From positions 21,087,675 through 21,151,674 of the forward strand of contig CM063506.1 in NCBI GenBank assembly GCA_032207245.1: 64,000 bases of DNA, read 5' to 3'. Positions 30,391 through 40,860 of this stretch are shown piece by piece. Each line of letters begins with the position of its first letter. Position 1 is the first letter of the stretch. The notes beneath the pieces are model-generated. The model ran no database searches. It was given only the letters and a program-made list of their open reading frames with translations, and had not been told where the DNA came from. A program made the translations under genes and the position numbers. Origin of the DNA: Pardosa pseudoannulata. Its lineage: Eukaryota; Arthropoda; Arachnida; Araneae; Lycosidae.

Positions 30391-30482
<92 letters not shown>
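30388..30482. repeat. (CA)n-(TA)n microsatellite
   Basis: CA units then about 35 TA units. Confidence 0.94.
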
Positions 30483-30486
<4 letters not shown>

Positions 30487-31189
30487 CCTCCAAAGATTTT
30501 TTTCTGGACATTAAAATATTGCAGAGTATAATAATTCTTTTGCTATAAATGTTCTAAACTAAACAAAATTAAAAAAAGAACTTCTTTTTATGATTAAATA
30601 TATTTTAACGTGGGTTAAAAAAATGATACCATATCAATTCCTGAAAAAAATATAGAAAAACTTTTGCTGCTTGAAAAAGTGCCTCTGGACCTGTGTTTGT
30701 TGAGGGGATGCATCCCTACAGGGTATGTTCCCTCCTCCGCCTTCCAATAATTTTCTGGCAAAGAATTACATTAGGTGTTTATTTCTTCCAGACACTTTTT
30801 CAATCATTCAGTGATTGTAACCAATTTTTCAATGATATTGGATTTTACTGATTTTGGAAAATAGAAATTTTTGTTCTCATGATATCTTTATTATTTTCCT
30901 TGAGTGATCTTTATTTTTGTAATTTTTATAACTTGAAAAAAAGTATTATATCAGTACTGAAACAGTTTAAATATGAGATAAGATTGATATAGCATATTCT
31001 TTACTTTTTACCAAGAGCTAATTCAAAGCTAAAGAAATTGATTCTTTCGTGGCAGTGACGATAAGAACCAACCAAAATTATTTTATGGGTACGCCACTGC
31101 TAAATCCAGCAGTGTGTGTGAGAGAAATCGGTAGTTTCCTATTAACGTAAGCATTAGAATCCAAATTCCAGCAGAAGTTATTCCTCCAG

Positions 31190-31445
31190 TTTTTGGGGTC
31201 ACGAATTTCGAGAGGTGACAATCAGACAAAAGATGACATTCAGGGTGCGTTTTCCTTTGGGATGGAGATTCAGAGCGTTTCCGCGATTCGCGCTACGTCG
31301 AGCGAAAACAAAAAGGGGGGCCGGTCGGCCGACGCCCATCTTTTTTTTTTTTTCATTTGTTTGTTTATCTCGGGGTACACGGCCTCGACGCCAAACTAAC
31401 AAACTGTTAGCTAGGAAAAAGGTTACAGACATGTACACTTAATTG
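31190..31445. other. CpG-rich island with overlapping open frames, unknown
   Basis: A sharply GC- and CG-rich block (GCGTTTCCGCGATTCGCGCT, GGCCGGTCGGCCGACGCCC) in an AT-rich setting. Frames 31193-31399 and 31215-31442 (plus) and 31199-31438 (minus) are all open, which reflects stop-poor GC-rich sequence more than coding. It may be a promoter/first exon or part of a GC-rich transposon. No domain recognised. Confidence 0.4.
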
Positions 31446-31955
31446 TTTGCTGATAACATATCGCGAAAATTAGATGTTTGATGGATGTGGCAAAACGGAA
31501 GGTGCGTACGCTCTGTTCAGTTGTGAACGAACGAGTAAACCAGAGGATCTCAACATTAGGGCTCAAAGGGAGGCAAAGTTCCTATCTTTGAATTAACAAC
31601 TAAACAAACATAAAATTTTTATTCTGGAAATTAATGCAAATTTTATTTTCTTCGGGGAAAAACATACTTATTTTACTGTAACAATCAGTAATGTTTTAAT
31701 TATACTTATTATAAAATTTTAAGCGCAATAAATCTTAATGATATTGTTTTTAGAAAATTTATTAGTTCTAGAAATCAAAACATGTATTCATAATTTTCCT
31801 TTTTTTTAGCTTTACGAATTTTATATTTAGGAGAACAAAACCTTTTTGCACATCCCCTAGAAAATTTTATCTCTATATTGATACTGTATTTTCCCGAAAA
31901 TAAGCCCCGGTTATTTATTAATTTTTGTTTCAAAAGGCTCAAGGGCTTTTATTAA

Positions 31956-32514
31956 CCCCTTCCGGCATGATTTAATAATGAAAAACTGTGAATGAAATAA
32001 CCATTTAATTTTTATTTAAAAAACTTGTTTCATTTTACAAATCTTACATATTCTTAATTAAAATCCACTTTTTACATAGTGTTAAATAATATCAGAAACA
32101 GTAAAATTCAGAAAATATCAAAGCAAAACATTAATAAGGTATACAGATAATAGTCTTCAAGCTAGTGGTACTTTTCAAAACAAAGTGCAAAGGAATTCTT
32201 AATTGTTTACACCGCCAAGTAGTCTCACTTTTAATTTGATTCTTGTAACACACACGGCATTTCTTAGTAGGTTTTCTTTTATTCTGACTCATTAATTTGG
32301 CAATGACTTGTACCAAGTAAACAATATGCAATAGTGACTTGTGATTTTCACAAGTGATAAAAGTGTTGCCAAATTCAGTACACTAGAAATTTTGAACTAA
32401 ATTAATTATCATATTTAACAGTAACTTTAATCGCATGACGAGTGTAGCTCGTCATTGTGCGGTATGGAATGAAAAACTAATGACGAGCTAGACTCGTCAT
32501 TTTACCGGAAGGGG
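31956..32514 (-). mobile_element. Non-autonomous piggyBac element
   Basis: TTAA at 31952-31955 and 32515-32518, with inverted ends CCCCTTCCGG and CCGGAAGGGG. Two hairpins with identical arms ATGACGAG/CTCGTCAT lie at 32435-32455 and 32480-32500 just inside the right end. A minus-strand remnant encodes the cysteine-rich tail of a piggyBac transposase. Confidence 0.93.
32150..32331 (-). pseudogene. piggyBac transposase cysteine-rich C-terminal fragment
   Basis: Minus strand: M-S-Q-N-K-R, PTKKCRVCYKNQIKSETTWR, C-K. The C-x2-C followed by T-x-W-x-C is the PHD-like domain that closes piggyBac transposases. The catalytic core is absent and later cysteines are lost. Confidence 0.82.
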
Positions 32515-32669
32515 TTAATGGTATGTCTTACTTTTCATGCACTATAATTACAATCGTTGAACTTCAATAAATATTCAGGTTCAAGAAATACACTTATTCA
32601 CATTCGAAAAACACTTTAAAGCGAATAAAATCATTTATTCTAATACAACCATATCGTCTTCGTCTAGAA

Positions 32670-33148
32670 CAGGGATGGGCAAACTACGGTCCGCGGGTGA
32701 ACTCCGGCCCGCGGATAGAATTTTAAGTTGCAGGTCTTAGGAAAATTAAAATAAATATATATTTATACATTATATATCAATCTCTTTTTCTACTTTGCTT
32801 AAATATTATATCCCAAATTTATTATCTCACGCCCAGAAGATCAGCGGTATATTTGCTTCTTATATGTGAACAAGTGTTTTCAATTCTGAACCTTAGAAAG
32901 AATAATTCCAGAAGTAGACTGACAGATGAGCATTTAGCATCGTTCCTTAAAATCAGTACATCTCACTTCGAACCTCAGTATGGGGGACTTTTAAAAATGA
33001 AATCGCAATTTCATTTATCTCATGAACGTATTTAAACCGTTAGGTACTTGTATATTGCTATTAAAATTTTAGAAAAATTTATCTTGGCTCGCCAAATTTA
33101 TTTTCTCTCGATTTTTGGCCCGCGGCCGAAAAAGTTTGTCCATCCCTG
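32670..33148 (+). mobile_element. Deleted hAT transposon (8-bp TSD GTCTAGAA)
   Basis: GTCTAGAA at 32662-32669 and 33149-33156. Inverted ends are CAGGGATGGGCAAACTACGG and, on the complement, CAGGGATGGACAAACTTTTT, each followed by CGCGGG. The 479-bp element keeps only the end of its transposase gene. Confidence 0.95.
32853..33035 (+). pseudogene. hAT transposase dimerisation-domain fragment
   Basis: I-C-E-Q-V-F-S-I-L-N-L, then S-R-S-R-L-T-D-E-H-L-A-S-F-L-K-I-S. This is the conserved C-terminal hAT dimerisation block (C-E-x-x-F-S, R-x-R-L-T-D-E-H-L) as in GTF2IRD2/ZBED-like hAT proteins. RNase-H core and zinc finger are deleted. Confidence 0.9.
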
Positions 33149-34539
33149 GTCTAGAACATCGTCATAAAACTTCAAATATTTAATTCCAGCCTGGCCATTG
33201 CCTCTCATGTTGAGCCATAAAGCTCTCGTCAAATGAAATTTTCTTGCCCATGTATCTTGTACATATGGCATTGACAATTTAGTTCTCGTTGCTTACGTGA
33301 CATTTTGAATACTGAAGATTCTACTTTCTCGCAACAAAGCTCGTTTGTTTCACGTGCATATTCGCACTTAATGATTCGGCAATAGGTGTTGGTCTAGCTA
33401 ACGATCTTAACTAGGGTTTCTATTAGGATTACTCTGAAAAATCATGCTAAGGGTTATTTTTTTTTATAAGCCTTATTTCTGGGAAACATGATATCATATT
33501 TTGTAAGAGGGGAGAGCAAATATGACATTTTCCCCAGGTGGCAAAAATCTACTCTACTTCACTGATTTTCAAAATTTTTGGAGCGCAGTCGCATTTAAAA
33601 TTGCAAAAAATAATGTAGAGGTGTAATCGGATCTGAAAAAAAATTAAAAAGGTTTATGCCCTGTATATAGCATACATTTTGTAACATATTTTATTGTAAT
33701 ATATTTATTATAAAAGCCAAATTAATTTTAAAAAAAGCTGATCGACAGCATGTGATAACTAGAGTTTTTGAGCTTATAATCATGGCCCGTGATGACAGCT
33801 AACATCACAGTATTACTACCGTATTCTTTTTCTCTCCCTCCACCTAAAAAAAGACCCGGTCTTACATTTATTTCCGCTTTTATAACACGCCACGGTTTAT
33901 TTTCAGGGGATGTCTTTTATGCATGCTGAATTGTCAACATTTGTTCGTGTTCAAGACATACATTTATTCAAGTTCGAAAAACATTCGAGAGAAAAATCTT
34001 AATATAGCCATGTCATCTTCTTCTAGTACTTCACCATAAAGCTCTGAATCCCGAATGTCAGCTTGAATTTATTAGGATACTTTATTCCTCTGAGACCATT
34101 GGCCTTAGCCCTCTCATGTTGAGAAATAGAGCTCTTTTTCTCCGTGCAGCTGAGCATTAGCAACAGTTGCCCATTATTTTATTCCATACATTCTTCACCA
34201 AGCAACGACTTAGTGTAGCTTATACTTCAAATTTTCGGCGCTGATTTATCTTCATATTTTCATAGAAATATCACCGTTTAACGATGTGCATTAATTCGTG
34301 CGGTAATCGTTATTTGATCAATTCTTCCTTCTGCAAGTAAGTTTTTTGTTTTATAGCGGTGAGTGCTGGCAGAATGAGGAATTTTCACGTTTTCTAATTT
34401 TGATTTTAAACGATAGAAGACAAAAAAGTAAGCAGGACAGTAGCTATTTTTCTTTCATTTGGGGGCCTAATGAGTGATTTCTAATGAGTTTTATAGCGGA
34501 CTCTTTAACGTCTCTCAAAAACGATACTTTTTCTCCGCC

Positions 34540-34566
34540 GAGTTTGTGACGTCATCGTTCATGTAA
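34540..34566 (+). promoter_or_regulatory. CRE-bearing inverted-repeat segment upstream of the THAP exon
   Basis: TTTGTGACGTCATCGTTCAT contains the palindrome TGACGTCA, about 105 bases before the THAP start codon. Its inverted partner (36000-36017) lies upstream of the opposing exon. Confidence 0.5.
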
Positions 34567-34656
34567 ACACCGAGCGCCTATGCTGTTTACATGTTAAAAG
34601 TCGACTTTTAAATTTGTTTTTGTGTAAAGTATCACATATAATGGAAATTTTTTGTT

Positions 34657-34866
34657 ATGTCTGGCATTAAAAAATCATATTCTAAATATTGTATTGTGCC
34701 ACTCTGTAAAAATACAACAACTAATTGCAATGAGAAGATATTTTTCAGCGTCCCGAAAGACCCACATACACGTAAAATCTGGACAACTGAGATGAAAAGG
34801 GAGGAGAAATTAAACCTCAAATTATCATATAAATCATCTCTATGGGTTTGTGAAGACCATTTTTCG
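34657..34866 (+). CDS. THAP-type C2CH zinc-finger exon, open
   Basis: ATG at 34657, 70 codons, donor TCG|GTAAAT at 34867. It reads Y-S-K-Y-C-I-V-P-L-C, I-F-F-S-V-P-K-D-P-H-T-R-K-I-W and L-W-V-C-E-D-H-F-S. This is a complete THAP module: C-x4-C, the central Trp, and C-x2-H followed by Phe; it binds DNA sequence-specifically. The Ala-Val-Pro-Phe box usual in host THAP proteins would lie past the splice site and was not found. The exon is intact, unlike the THAP exon at 8634. THAP modules occur in host regulators and in P and Kolobok transposases, so it could be either. Confidence 0.8.
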
Positions 34867-35434
34867 GTAAATAAATGCTTGCATTTGTTTAAATATTACT
34901 AATTTAGAACAATTAAAGTATATAAAATACATCTATACCTTTAAAAGGATTGTTGATTAACCACTGCTATTTAACTTTTAAAACTGCTAATTTTCGAGTA
35001 TTATCACAGAGTTCAAGTACAATAAATATTTTATAAAGCATATAAATATCGAAAAACATATAAATATCTAAAGCATATAATTATCTAATAAATAACTTGG
35101 GGGAGGGGAAAGTTATGTATTTTCAATGTATTATAAATATTTTCTTCAGAGATGCATACTTTCTTGTGTATCAAATGTAACAGTGATATTTTTCGATTAA
35201 ATTGGTGACTAATTTGAAAAAAAAAGTATAATATTTTTAAAATACTTAATAATTATATTACTTTAAAAATTAAATTTAATTTGAGAAATTTTATATATTT
35301 TTTAATTTGACATTAATATTAAAGGCAATAAAATTGTATTGCTATTTAAAAATGTATAAATAATTAAGTAAAGCCGTTTAAAGATTTTAAATTTCTTTTC
35401 ATCATATTTAAAATATCTAAGAATTGATTTTGTT

Positions 35435-35500
35435 TTGGTTTGGTTTTGGAGTGCTACGGTCTACTTTTTGCAACACGAAGGCTAATGAGACCGATCTCAC
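35435..35500 (-). repeat. SINE 3'-body fragment
   Basis: On the minus strand: GGTCTCATTAGCCTTCGTGT, TGCAAAAAGTAGACCGTAGC, ACTCCAAAACCAAACC, the same order as in the 57923 copy. Head missing. Confidence 0.8.
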
Positions 35501-35708
35501 AATAAATACCTCCTCTAATTTTTATTTTAATATTACATCCGTCTCTATTTATAAAAAACGATGCTACTACAAATGTGTGTGTATATGATATATGTATATT
35601 TATTTGACTTATTTGTGTTTACAAACAAAAGAGCTGTGTTTAGCATGAATAAAGTATTAATACATGTTAAGTAAAATTGGAAAAAAAAATATAAATGATT
35701 TTACATAC

Positions 35709-35842
35709 CTTTGGGTTTTAATTCCTCGTATTTCTGCTCCCATAAAATCCGGGTTTTTTGCTAAGAAAGAAAACATTGACATGCTGTCAATTTTCGGGAG
35801 GCTGTCTGATTGTCTTTTCTTAAATCCAGGTAGAAGAGACAT
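35709..35842 (-). CDS. Exon of a conserved arthropod family (possible YqaJ/SWIM-type protein)
   Basis: The minus-strand frame from ATG 35842 ends at CAAAG|GTATGT (donor at 35708-35707). It reads KKRQSDSLPKIDSMSMFSFL, then AKNPDFMGAEIRGIKTQR. An alternative start is an acceptor TTTAAG at 35820-35819. The pattern L-P-x-I-x-S-x-x-x-F-x-F-L, then P-D-F-x-x-x-E-x-x-G-I-K-x-Q-R resembles, from memory, the segment preceding the SWIM/YqaJ region in a family of uncharacterised arthropod proteins. The resemblance is uncertain. No further exon was found to its left. Confidence 0.45.
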
Positions 35843-36779
35843 TTATGACAAATTGAGATAACTAAGCTATCTAGATCGATAAACTAAACCTTCAGGTTTA
35901 AATAAAAATAAATTTTGATAGCTAGAAAATTTCAGGAACTTGCAAAAACAAAATCGGAAAATAGTGCGCGCTTAAAAGCAATACAAAAATATTGGTCTGC
36001 ATGAACGATGACATCACAACCAATCACGGAGCGTTTTGATGTCACGTGATTTTCGCTTAACTTTAAAATTAATTTTTTAAATGATGGACCCAGTTTTTTA
36101 CATTTTTGAGAACATTTTTGGAATCTACGAGTCTGAAATTATCAGAAAAACACTAAGTTGTTCGAATCCCCCACATGTGCAAATTCCTCATTGTACGCCT
36201 GCGCTTGGTCTTTCGGCAAAGAGGCGCATGTCTGAGTAGCAATTTTATTTAGAGCTTATTATTAAGTACGGTCTTACATTCGGGGAAACAAGGTACAATA
36301 GAGACGACCACGTTGGCTGATTTTGATAGACTTGAGATAACCTTACTAGCAATAATTTAAAAATTAAAGTAACTTTAAAAACATTTTTTAAGTGTTTCCC
36401 CCCTATTATTTCAATATTTTGTCCGAATAACTCAGCAAGTGCACATGGGCTGGCTGGTACATGGTTGCAAAGTGTTGAAAACCCCCTGAGACTACCTATA
36501 GATGAGTTTAGATGAAAAAAAATTCGGGCAGTCTACCCTTTGTACTTTGAACCAGTTTCTTTGTATTACCACAGCCTAGTAGTTAGTATGTGGGGGAGGA
36601 GGGAGATGGATAGAATACTGGAGTGTCGAATTCGAAAGCTGGCTAGGCCCCCCACATCATCTCCCTGCATACCCATAATTCATACAAGATGAATTCGAGG
36701 GTTTGGCTGTCCTACCGCTGGTAGATCGGCAGATATGAGAGAAAGGTAAGGAATTGTGATCAAAAATCTATAATATCGA

Positions 36780-36965
36780 GGATGATTTGCTTTAGAGCGC
36801 TACGATCTATTGTCTTGATATCTGAGGATTAAAGAGACTTGGATCTACTGCTTAAAACTGATTCCGAACACCTAAGAGCATCTATGACAAGAGTAGGATT
36901 TGAACCCACGAACTCTAGTCCTGAAAAGAAGCGTCCTATTAATTTGGCTTGTTCCCGAGAATGAT
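36780..36965 (-). repeat. tRNA-derived SINE (minus orientation)
   Basis: On the minus strand: GTTCGTGGGTTCAAATCCTA, a tRNA T-arm/B-box, then GGTGTTCGGAATCAGTTTTAAG, AGTCTCTTTAATCC and GTAGCGCTCTAAAGCAAATC. Order and sequence match the SINE at 57923-58095, diverged. Confidence 0.8.
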
Positions 36966-37629
36966 TATAACTGGAGGGAATCTCTGGCGTGGAATCGGGA
37001 ATGCTTTACAGCCGCCACTCTATTGTTAGCTATCGAAATATTTAAAAATGTGAGGCACTGATTCATGAATTGTGACGGCGGACATTAGAAAGCGCTTATG
37101 TAAATTATTAGCTACTCAATCTTAATAAGAAAACTTAAGTACCTGCAACTAGTATCTGTACACTAGTTTATGTACCAGGTGATCAGAAAATGAGTATACA
37201 CTTGAAAAGGTAATAATCCACGGAATAATGTAGGCAGAAAGGTAAAAATTGACACATGCGTGAAATGACATGGGGCTTTATTGTAACCACAAAGTTTAAA
37301 AAATGGCCAACAGATGGCGCTTTATCTAATAAAAGCAATAATTAGCATAACAAATTATGACAAAGCAAAGACGATGTTCTTCAGATCAAATACTCAACAT
37401 GTCCTCAACAATAGTCGAGGAACAATGTGAGCAGTACTGTACAGCATATCTGTATTTATGGTGAGACACTGGAGTCGTATGTTGCCTTTTAGCATCCCTT
37501 ATTATGTCTTTCGACCGCGATTTCAGGTAACCCCAGAGTCCATAATCACACGGAATAAGATCTGGGGGCTAAGCATGACGAAAGTGGCAGCTCAGCACGC
37601 TCTCATAACCAAAAGACGAGCGTAAAAGA

Positions 37630-38371
37630 TCGTTCAGATGTCTAGCAATATGGGGTAGAACACCATGCCGCATAAAAATCGCACTACCCTGGTGTTTAAA
37701 GCCAGGCTAGGAATGTGATTTTGTAACATATCAGCGTTCCTCTCACAACTAACAGTTAAAACCAGAATACTGCATTTTCTCGAAGAAAAAGGATCGATAA
37801 CAGCACTCCACACAGTGACCTTCTCGTCCTGCAATAGTTTGCACGAAAGGTCTGGGATTTTCGGTAACCCAAATTCTGCAGCTGTGGGAGTTGACAGATC
37901 CTCAAAGTGGGAAATGGGATTCTTCGGTCCACACGTTACATAACCAATCTTTTGAGACACCCACACCGCAAATGATCTCAGCTTCACAAAATCGCCGGGT
38001 AACAGTCCTTGATGACGTCGAATTTTGTACGGATAGCATCGGACAGTACGCCTACTACCCAAACAGTAGTGCATAGAATACTAGTGCGACGTGCGACTTC
38101 ACCAGCGAAAGTATTTTCCCATGCGTAGACAATTCATCATTTCTTCCTGAACAGTCACAGCAAAATTAACACTTGTGCTCTGGGGCCCATCGTCTAAATA
38201 ACCCATGGCTTTGAACTTCAAAATCATTCTCTTCACAGCTGCAATTGTCATTGAACCTTTACCCGTTAGCATACCCTTCCTATGGCGATACGATCGTAAA
38301 GCTATAATAGAAAATTCCACATTCTGATAGTACAGCTTCACTAACAACAACGTTTCTGGTAACGTCAACAT
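37630..38371 (-). pseudogene. Mariner-like transposase, degraded
   Basis: From ATG 38371: L-V-K-L-Y-Y-Q-N, ALRSYRHRKGMLTGKG and VKRMILKFKAMGYLDDGP, a helix-turn-helix head. After stops and shifts the frame 38074-37634 gives R-C-Y-P-Y-K-I-R-R-H-Q-G-L-L-P, D-E-K-V-T-V-W-S-A-V and related catalytic-domain pieces, and further left H-G-V-L-P-H-I-A-R-H in another frame (the D-G-A-P-P-H block of intact relatives). Several stops and frameshifts make it non-functional. Confidence 0.85.
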
Positions 38372-38455
38372 ACTGCGATTGCTGGTGCATCTGATACTCT
38401 CTTATACTCTCCTTCAGTACCTTCAATAAATGGGTTAACAGAAATCTTACTATGG

Positions 38456-38655
38456 GCTGAGCCCGTCAATCCTGAGTTTCTTTTAGTGAGCATGAATGGC
38501 AGCGAATTTAGTTTATTTTCTTGCGAAAATAAATTAAATAGGAAAAAAGAAAGATAATGGTAGATTCATGAGTTCGTTACACAAAAACTAGAAAGGATAG
38601 AGCTTAGGGATAGAGAAACACACTGTTTTTGCGGTCAGGAACATTAGTTCACGTT
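38456..38655. repeat. Third copy of the 20.7-kb dispersed repeat
   Basis: It shares GCTGAGCCCGTCAATCC, AGATTCATGAGTTCGTTACA, CTTAGGGATAGAGAAA and TTTTTGCGGTCAGGAACAT with the copies at 20.67 and 21.08 kb. Confidence 0.75.
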
Positions 38656-39140
38656 GAAGACTCGTGCAGGAATGAGTAGTTTTGATAAAGTTTCAAATTC
38701 TGCCGGTCGAAGGACAGCCAATGAGACGAAAATGCCGACCAATAAGAAAATGTCATGTCGAACATGAATCTTTCACCCTCTTTTGTTGCAGCTTATTTTA
38801 TAAACGATTTTCCTGCTGGATCCATTGGCCATTTTTTGAACATTTTTGTGGTTACAAGAGTCCCATACCTTTCTAAGCAAGTTTCAATTTTCAACTTTCT
38901 ACCTGCATTATTCTGAAATTTATTACATTTTTAAATGTATACTCATTTTCTGATAACCCGGTATTTAACGTACACACACTCATATATTAATAATAAGAAT
39001 TCACTCTTGCATTTTCTAAAATCTTTTATTAAATGATTACTTCGTTTTATTATATTAATCATAGGTTAGTTATGAAACCCTGATTTTTCACGACGACATC
39101 ATGAACAAATTGATTTACGAAAAATAGGGGGAAAAAGATG

Positions 39141-39144
<4 letters not shown>

Positions 39145-39210
<66 letters not shown>
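39145..39210. repeat. (TA)n microsatellite
   Basis: About 33 TA units, directly abutting the left end of a mariner element, which targets TA. Confidence 0.94.
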
Positions 39211-39212
<2 letters not shown>

Positions 39213-40080
39213 AGGGTCACTCTGAAATTTTTGAGATACAACTAGGTTTTTAAAGTTGTACTTACAAAATTTTAGGTGTGTTCAAAGTAGTCTCCTCCGG
39301 CATCAATGCCCTTTTGTAGACGCATTTTCCACAGATTAAATGCTTCAAGCCATTCATTTCTTGGAATCGATGAAAAAATGCATTTATACCAACATCAATA
39401 TCTTCTTCTGCATGAAAAAGGTAAGTTCTTTTTTAGATTAAAGAATAACCAAAAGTCACACATAGCTAGATCAGGTGAATACGGCGGATATACTATCACT
39501 TTGTTTTTGTTTAAGAAACTCAACTGATAATCCGGCTGTATGTGAAGATGCATTGTCATGGTGAAGCATTAGTCCCCTAACATTCACTTCTTGTAGAACT
39601 TCTGGAAGATATTTAGTGGTATACCAGTTTGCTGTTACTGTCTTCGGTCCTTCCAACTTGATGGCTTTGGAAAAAAAAAAAAAGGCATGCATCCCTTTTT
39701 TTACTGCATGTTGTCTTTTCACCATTGTCGGCGTGGGATCATCTTCAAAGACCCATACTTTGCTTTCTTGACGTGTTGAAACGTCAAAAAACGGTATGTA
39801 CGTTTCATCACCCGTTACAATTTTAGAAATGATCAGTAGCCACCATCATTTAGCAATTTAAGAGTTTTTTTTACTGATTTTGACACGCTCCCCTTTTTGG
39901 TGCTCAGTTAGATTATGGGGAACCCAACGGCAAACTACTTTTTTTTCATACGTAATTCTTCATTAATAATTTTGCACATGGCTGTGGATCCAATGTTAAG
40001 TTCCTTCTGTATAATTTGATAGGTCGATTATCATCCATTAATATTTTTCGTATGGCAGACACATTATCCGGGAATGTGTC
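39211..40080 (-). mobile_element. Mariner transposon remnant
   Basis: It starts at a CCAGGGTCACTCTGAAATTT tip beside the TA tract. On the minus strand the C-terminus reads I-P-R-N-E-W-L-E-A-F-N-L-W-K, RLQKGIDAGGDYFEHT. Upstream are K-T-V-T-A-N-W-Y-T-T-K-Y-L-P, QEVNVRGLMLHHDNASSHTA (39471-39725) and, near 40060, N-V-S-A-I-R-K-I-L. Stops, an A-run and frameshifts disable it. The expected right tip is missing; sequence switches at about 40080 to a hAT gene. Confidence 0.88.
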
Positions 40081-40860
40081 CAAACTATGAGAGATCTTGC
40101 TTCTCCTTGATATTTACTGTGGCTCCCTTCGTGAAGACTCGCATAATGCCTTTTGACATTATGTTCTTTACACACAGCCACAACTTGCATACAAATAAAA
40201 CACTGGAGTTTGTTCTTTCCATTCATGATGAAATACTGTGTTTCCCAGCGGTCCTGGAACACTCGATTCTCAATGTCTATTTTCCGTTTCTTACTCATCG
40301 TTGGAAGATGAAATATTTACAATCATCAATAAAATTAGTTTTCACATGTTTCCCCAAAAATATAGCTACGGTACAAGAGAGGTTTACTTCATGTCCAAAA
40401 TCTGCAAGCTTATCAGAGAATAGACGAACGCAAGCTCTCAATTTCTTTTTCGAAATCAGCAAAGGCCGCAACAGCAGTAAAGGCGTTCTTTATTTTTAAC
40501 CAATTGCGGGCAGGTTTTGCTTATTTGAAATGTTTCTCTCTTCCCTCCCTGTCTCCTCTGCCTTTTACCCTCGCCTGGTATTGTCAACGCGAGGCAATAC
40601 TATTTCTTGGAATTTGTTTGAACACCAGCGTGCAGGGTAGGACTGCTTGACCTTGACCTGTGGATGTCCTGTACCTTTTTCTCCCAATACAATGAAAGGA
40701 GTGAAAGAGCGATCAAGAGGAAACTTCGGGGACCTCGGCTTGACCAAGAATGGTTGACTCGGATGCTTCTTGATGCCATAAAATTTCAAAAAAAGAAATA
40801 TACTGAATAAGAAGTTGGCGGGACATATTCAGCCCGCGTGCCCCCAGTTAGACAGTCCTG
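40080..40860 (-). mobile_element. hAT transposon 5' part, truncated
   Basis: The end at 40860 reads, on the minus strand, CAGGACTGTCTAACTGGGGG then CACGCGGG, a hAT terminus. A 5' leader of about 560 bp follows, then the start of a GTF2IRD2-like transposase gene. Its other end is absent. Confidence 0.82.
40085..40298 (-). pseudogene. hAT transposase N-terminal fragment with BED-like finger (GTF2IRD2 type)
   Basis: ATG 40298: MSKKRKIDIENRVFQDRW, E-T-Q-Y-F, LQCFICMQVVAVCKEHNVKR, then H-Y-A-S-L-H and Y-Q-G-E-A-R. C-x2-C ... H-x4-H is the zinc finger of GTF2IRD2/ZBED-like hAT transposases. The protein is cut about 70 residues in, exactly where the mariner sequence begins. Confidence 0.9.

Larger units (their letters stand above)
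31886..33490. mobile_element. Old MITE-like element hosting two nested transposons
   Basis: The left end ACTGTATTTTCCCGAAAATAAG and the right end (complement) TTTCCCAGAAATAAGGCTTAT are imperfect inverted repeats. Its body matches 33900-34110 (shared TTCAAGAAATACACTTATTCA-like, CATTCGAAAAACA and AGCCATGTCATCTTC-like blocks). It is split by a piggyBac at 31956-32514 and a hAT at 32670-33148; removing them leaves about 570 bp. Confidence 0.65.
33822..36293. mobile_element. Candidate transposon with long inverted repeats and two inward-facing exons
   Basis: Outer ends TACCGTATTC ... AAGACCCGGTCTTACAT (left) and, on the complement of the right end, TACCTTGTTTCCCCGAATGT then AAGACCGTACTTA are similar. 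Inside, a second pair of inverted sequences is clear: AATGAGGAATTTTCAC (34375) versus AATGAGGAATTTGCAC (complement, about 36190), and GTGACGTCATCGTTCATG (34546) versus GTGATGTCATCGTTCATG (complement of 36000-36017). The two landmarks are about 172 and 176 bases apart on the two sides. Between them sit a plus-strand THAP exon and a minus-strand exon of another family. Whether this is one mobile unit is inference. Confidence 0.5.
37175..38961 (-). mobile_element. Mariner-like transposon with about 150-bp inverted repeats
   Basis: TA at 37173-37174 and 38962-38963. Tips CCAGGTGATCAGAAAATGAG / complement CCGGGTTATCAGAAAATGAG. Similarity continues inward (TTGTAACCACAAA, AAAAAATGGCCAA in inverted order at 37277-37310 and 38815-38855). 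The degraded transposase lies on the minus strand. A copy of the 20.7-kb dispersed repeat (38456-38655) is inserted between the right arm and the start codon. Confidence 0.9.

Noticed and set aside
40074..40499. 141-codon plus-strand open frame
   Set aside because: Antisense shadow of the hAT transposase fragment on the minus strand.
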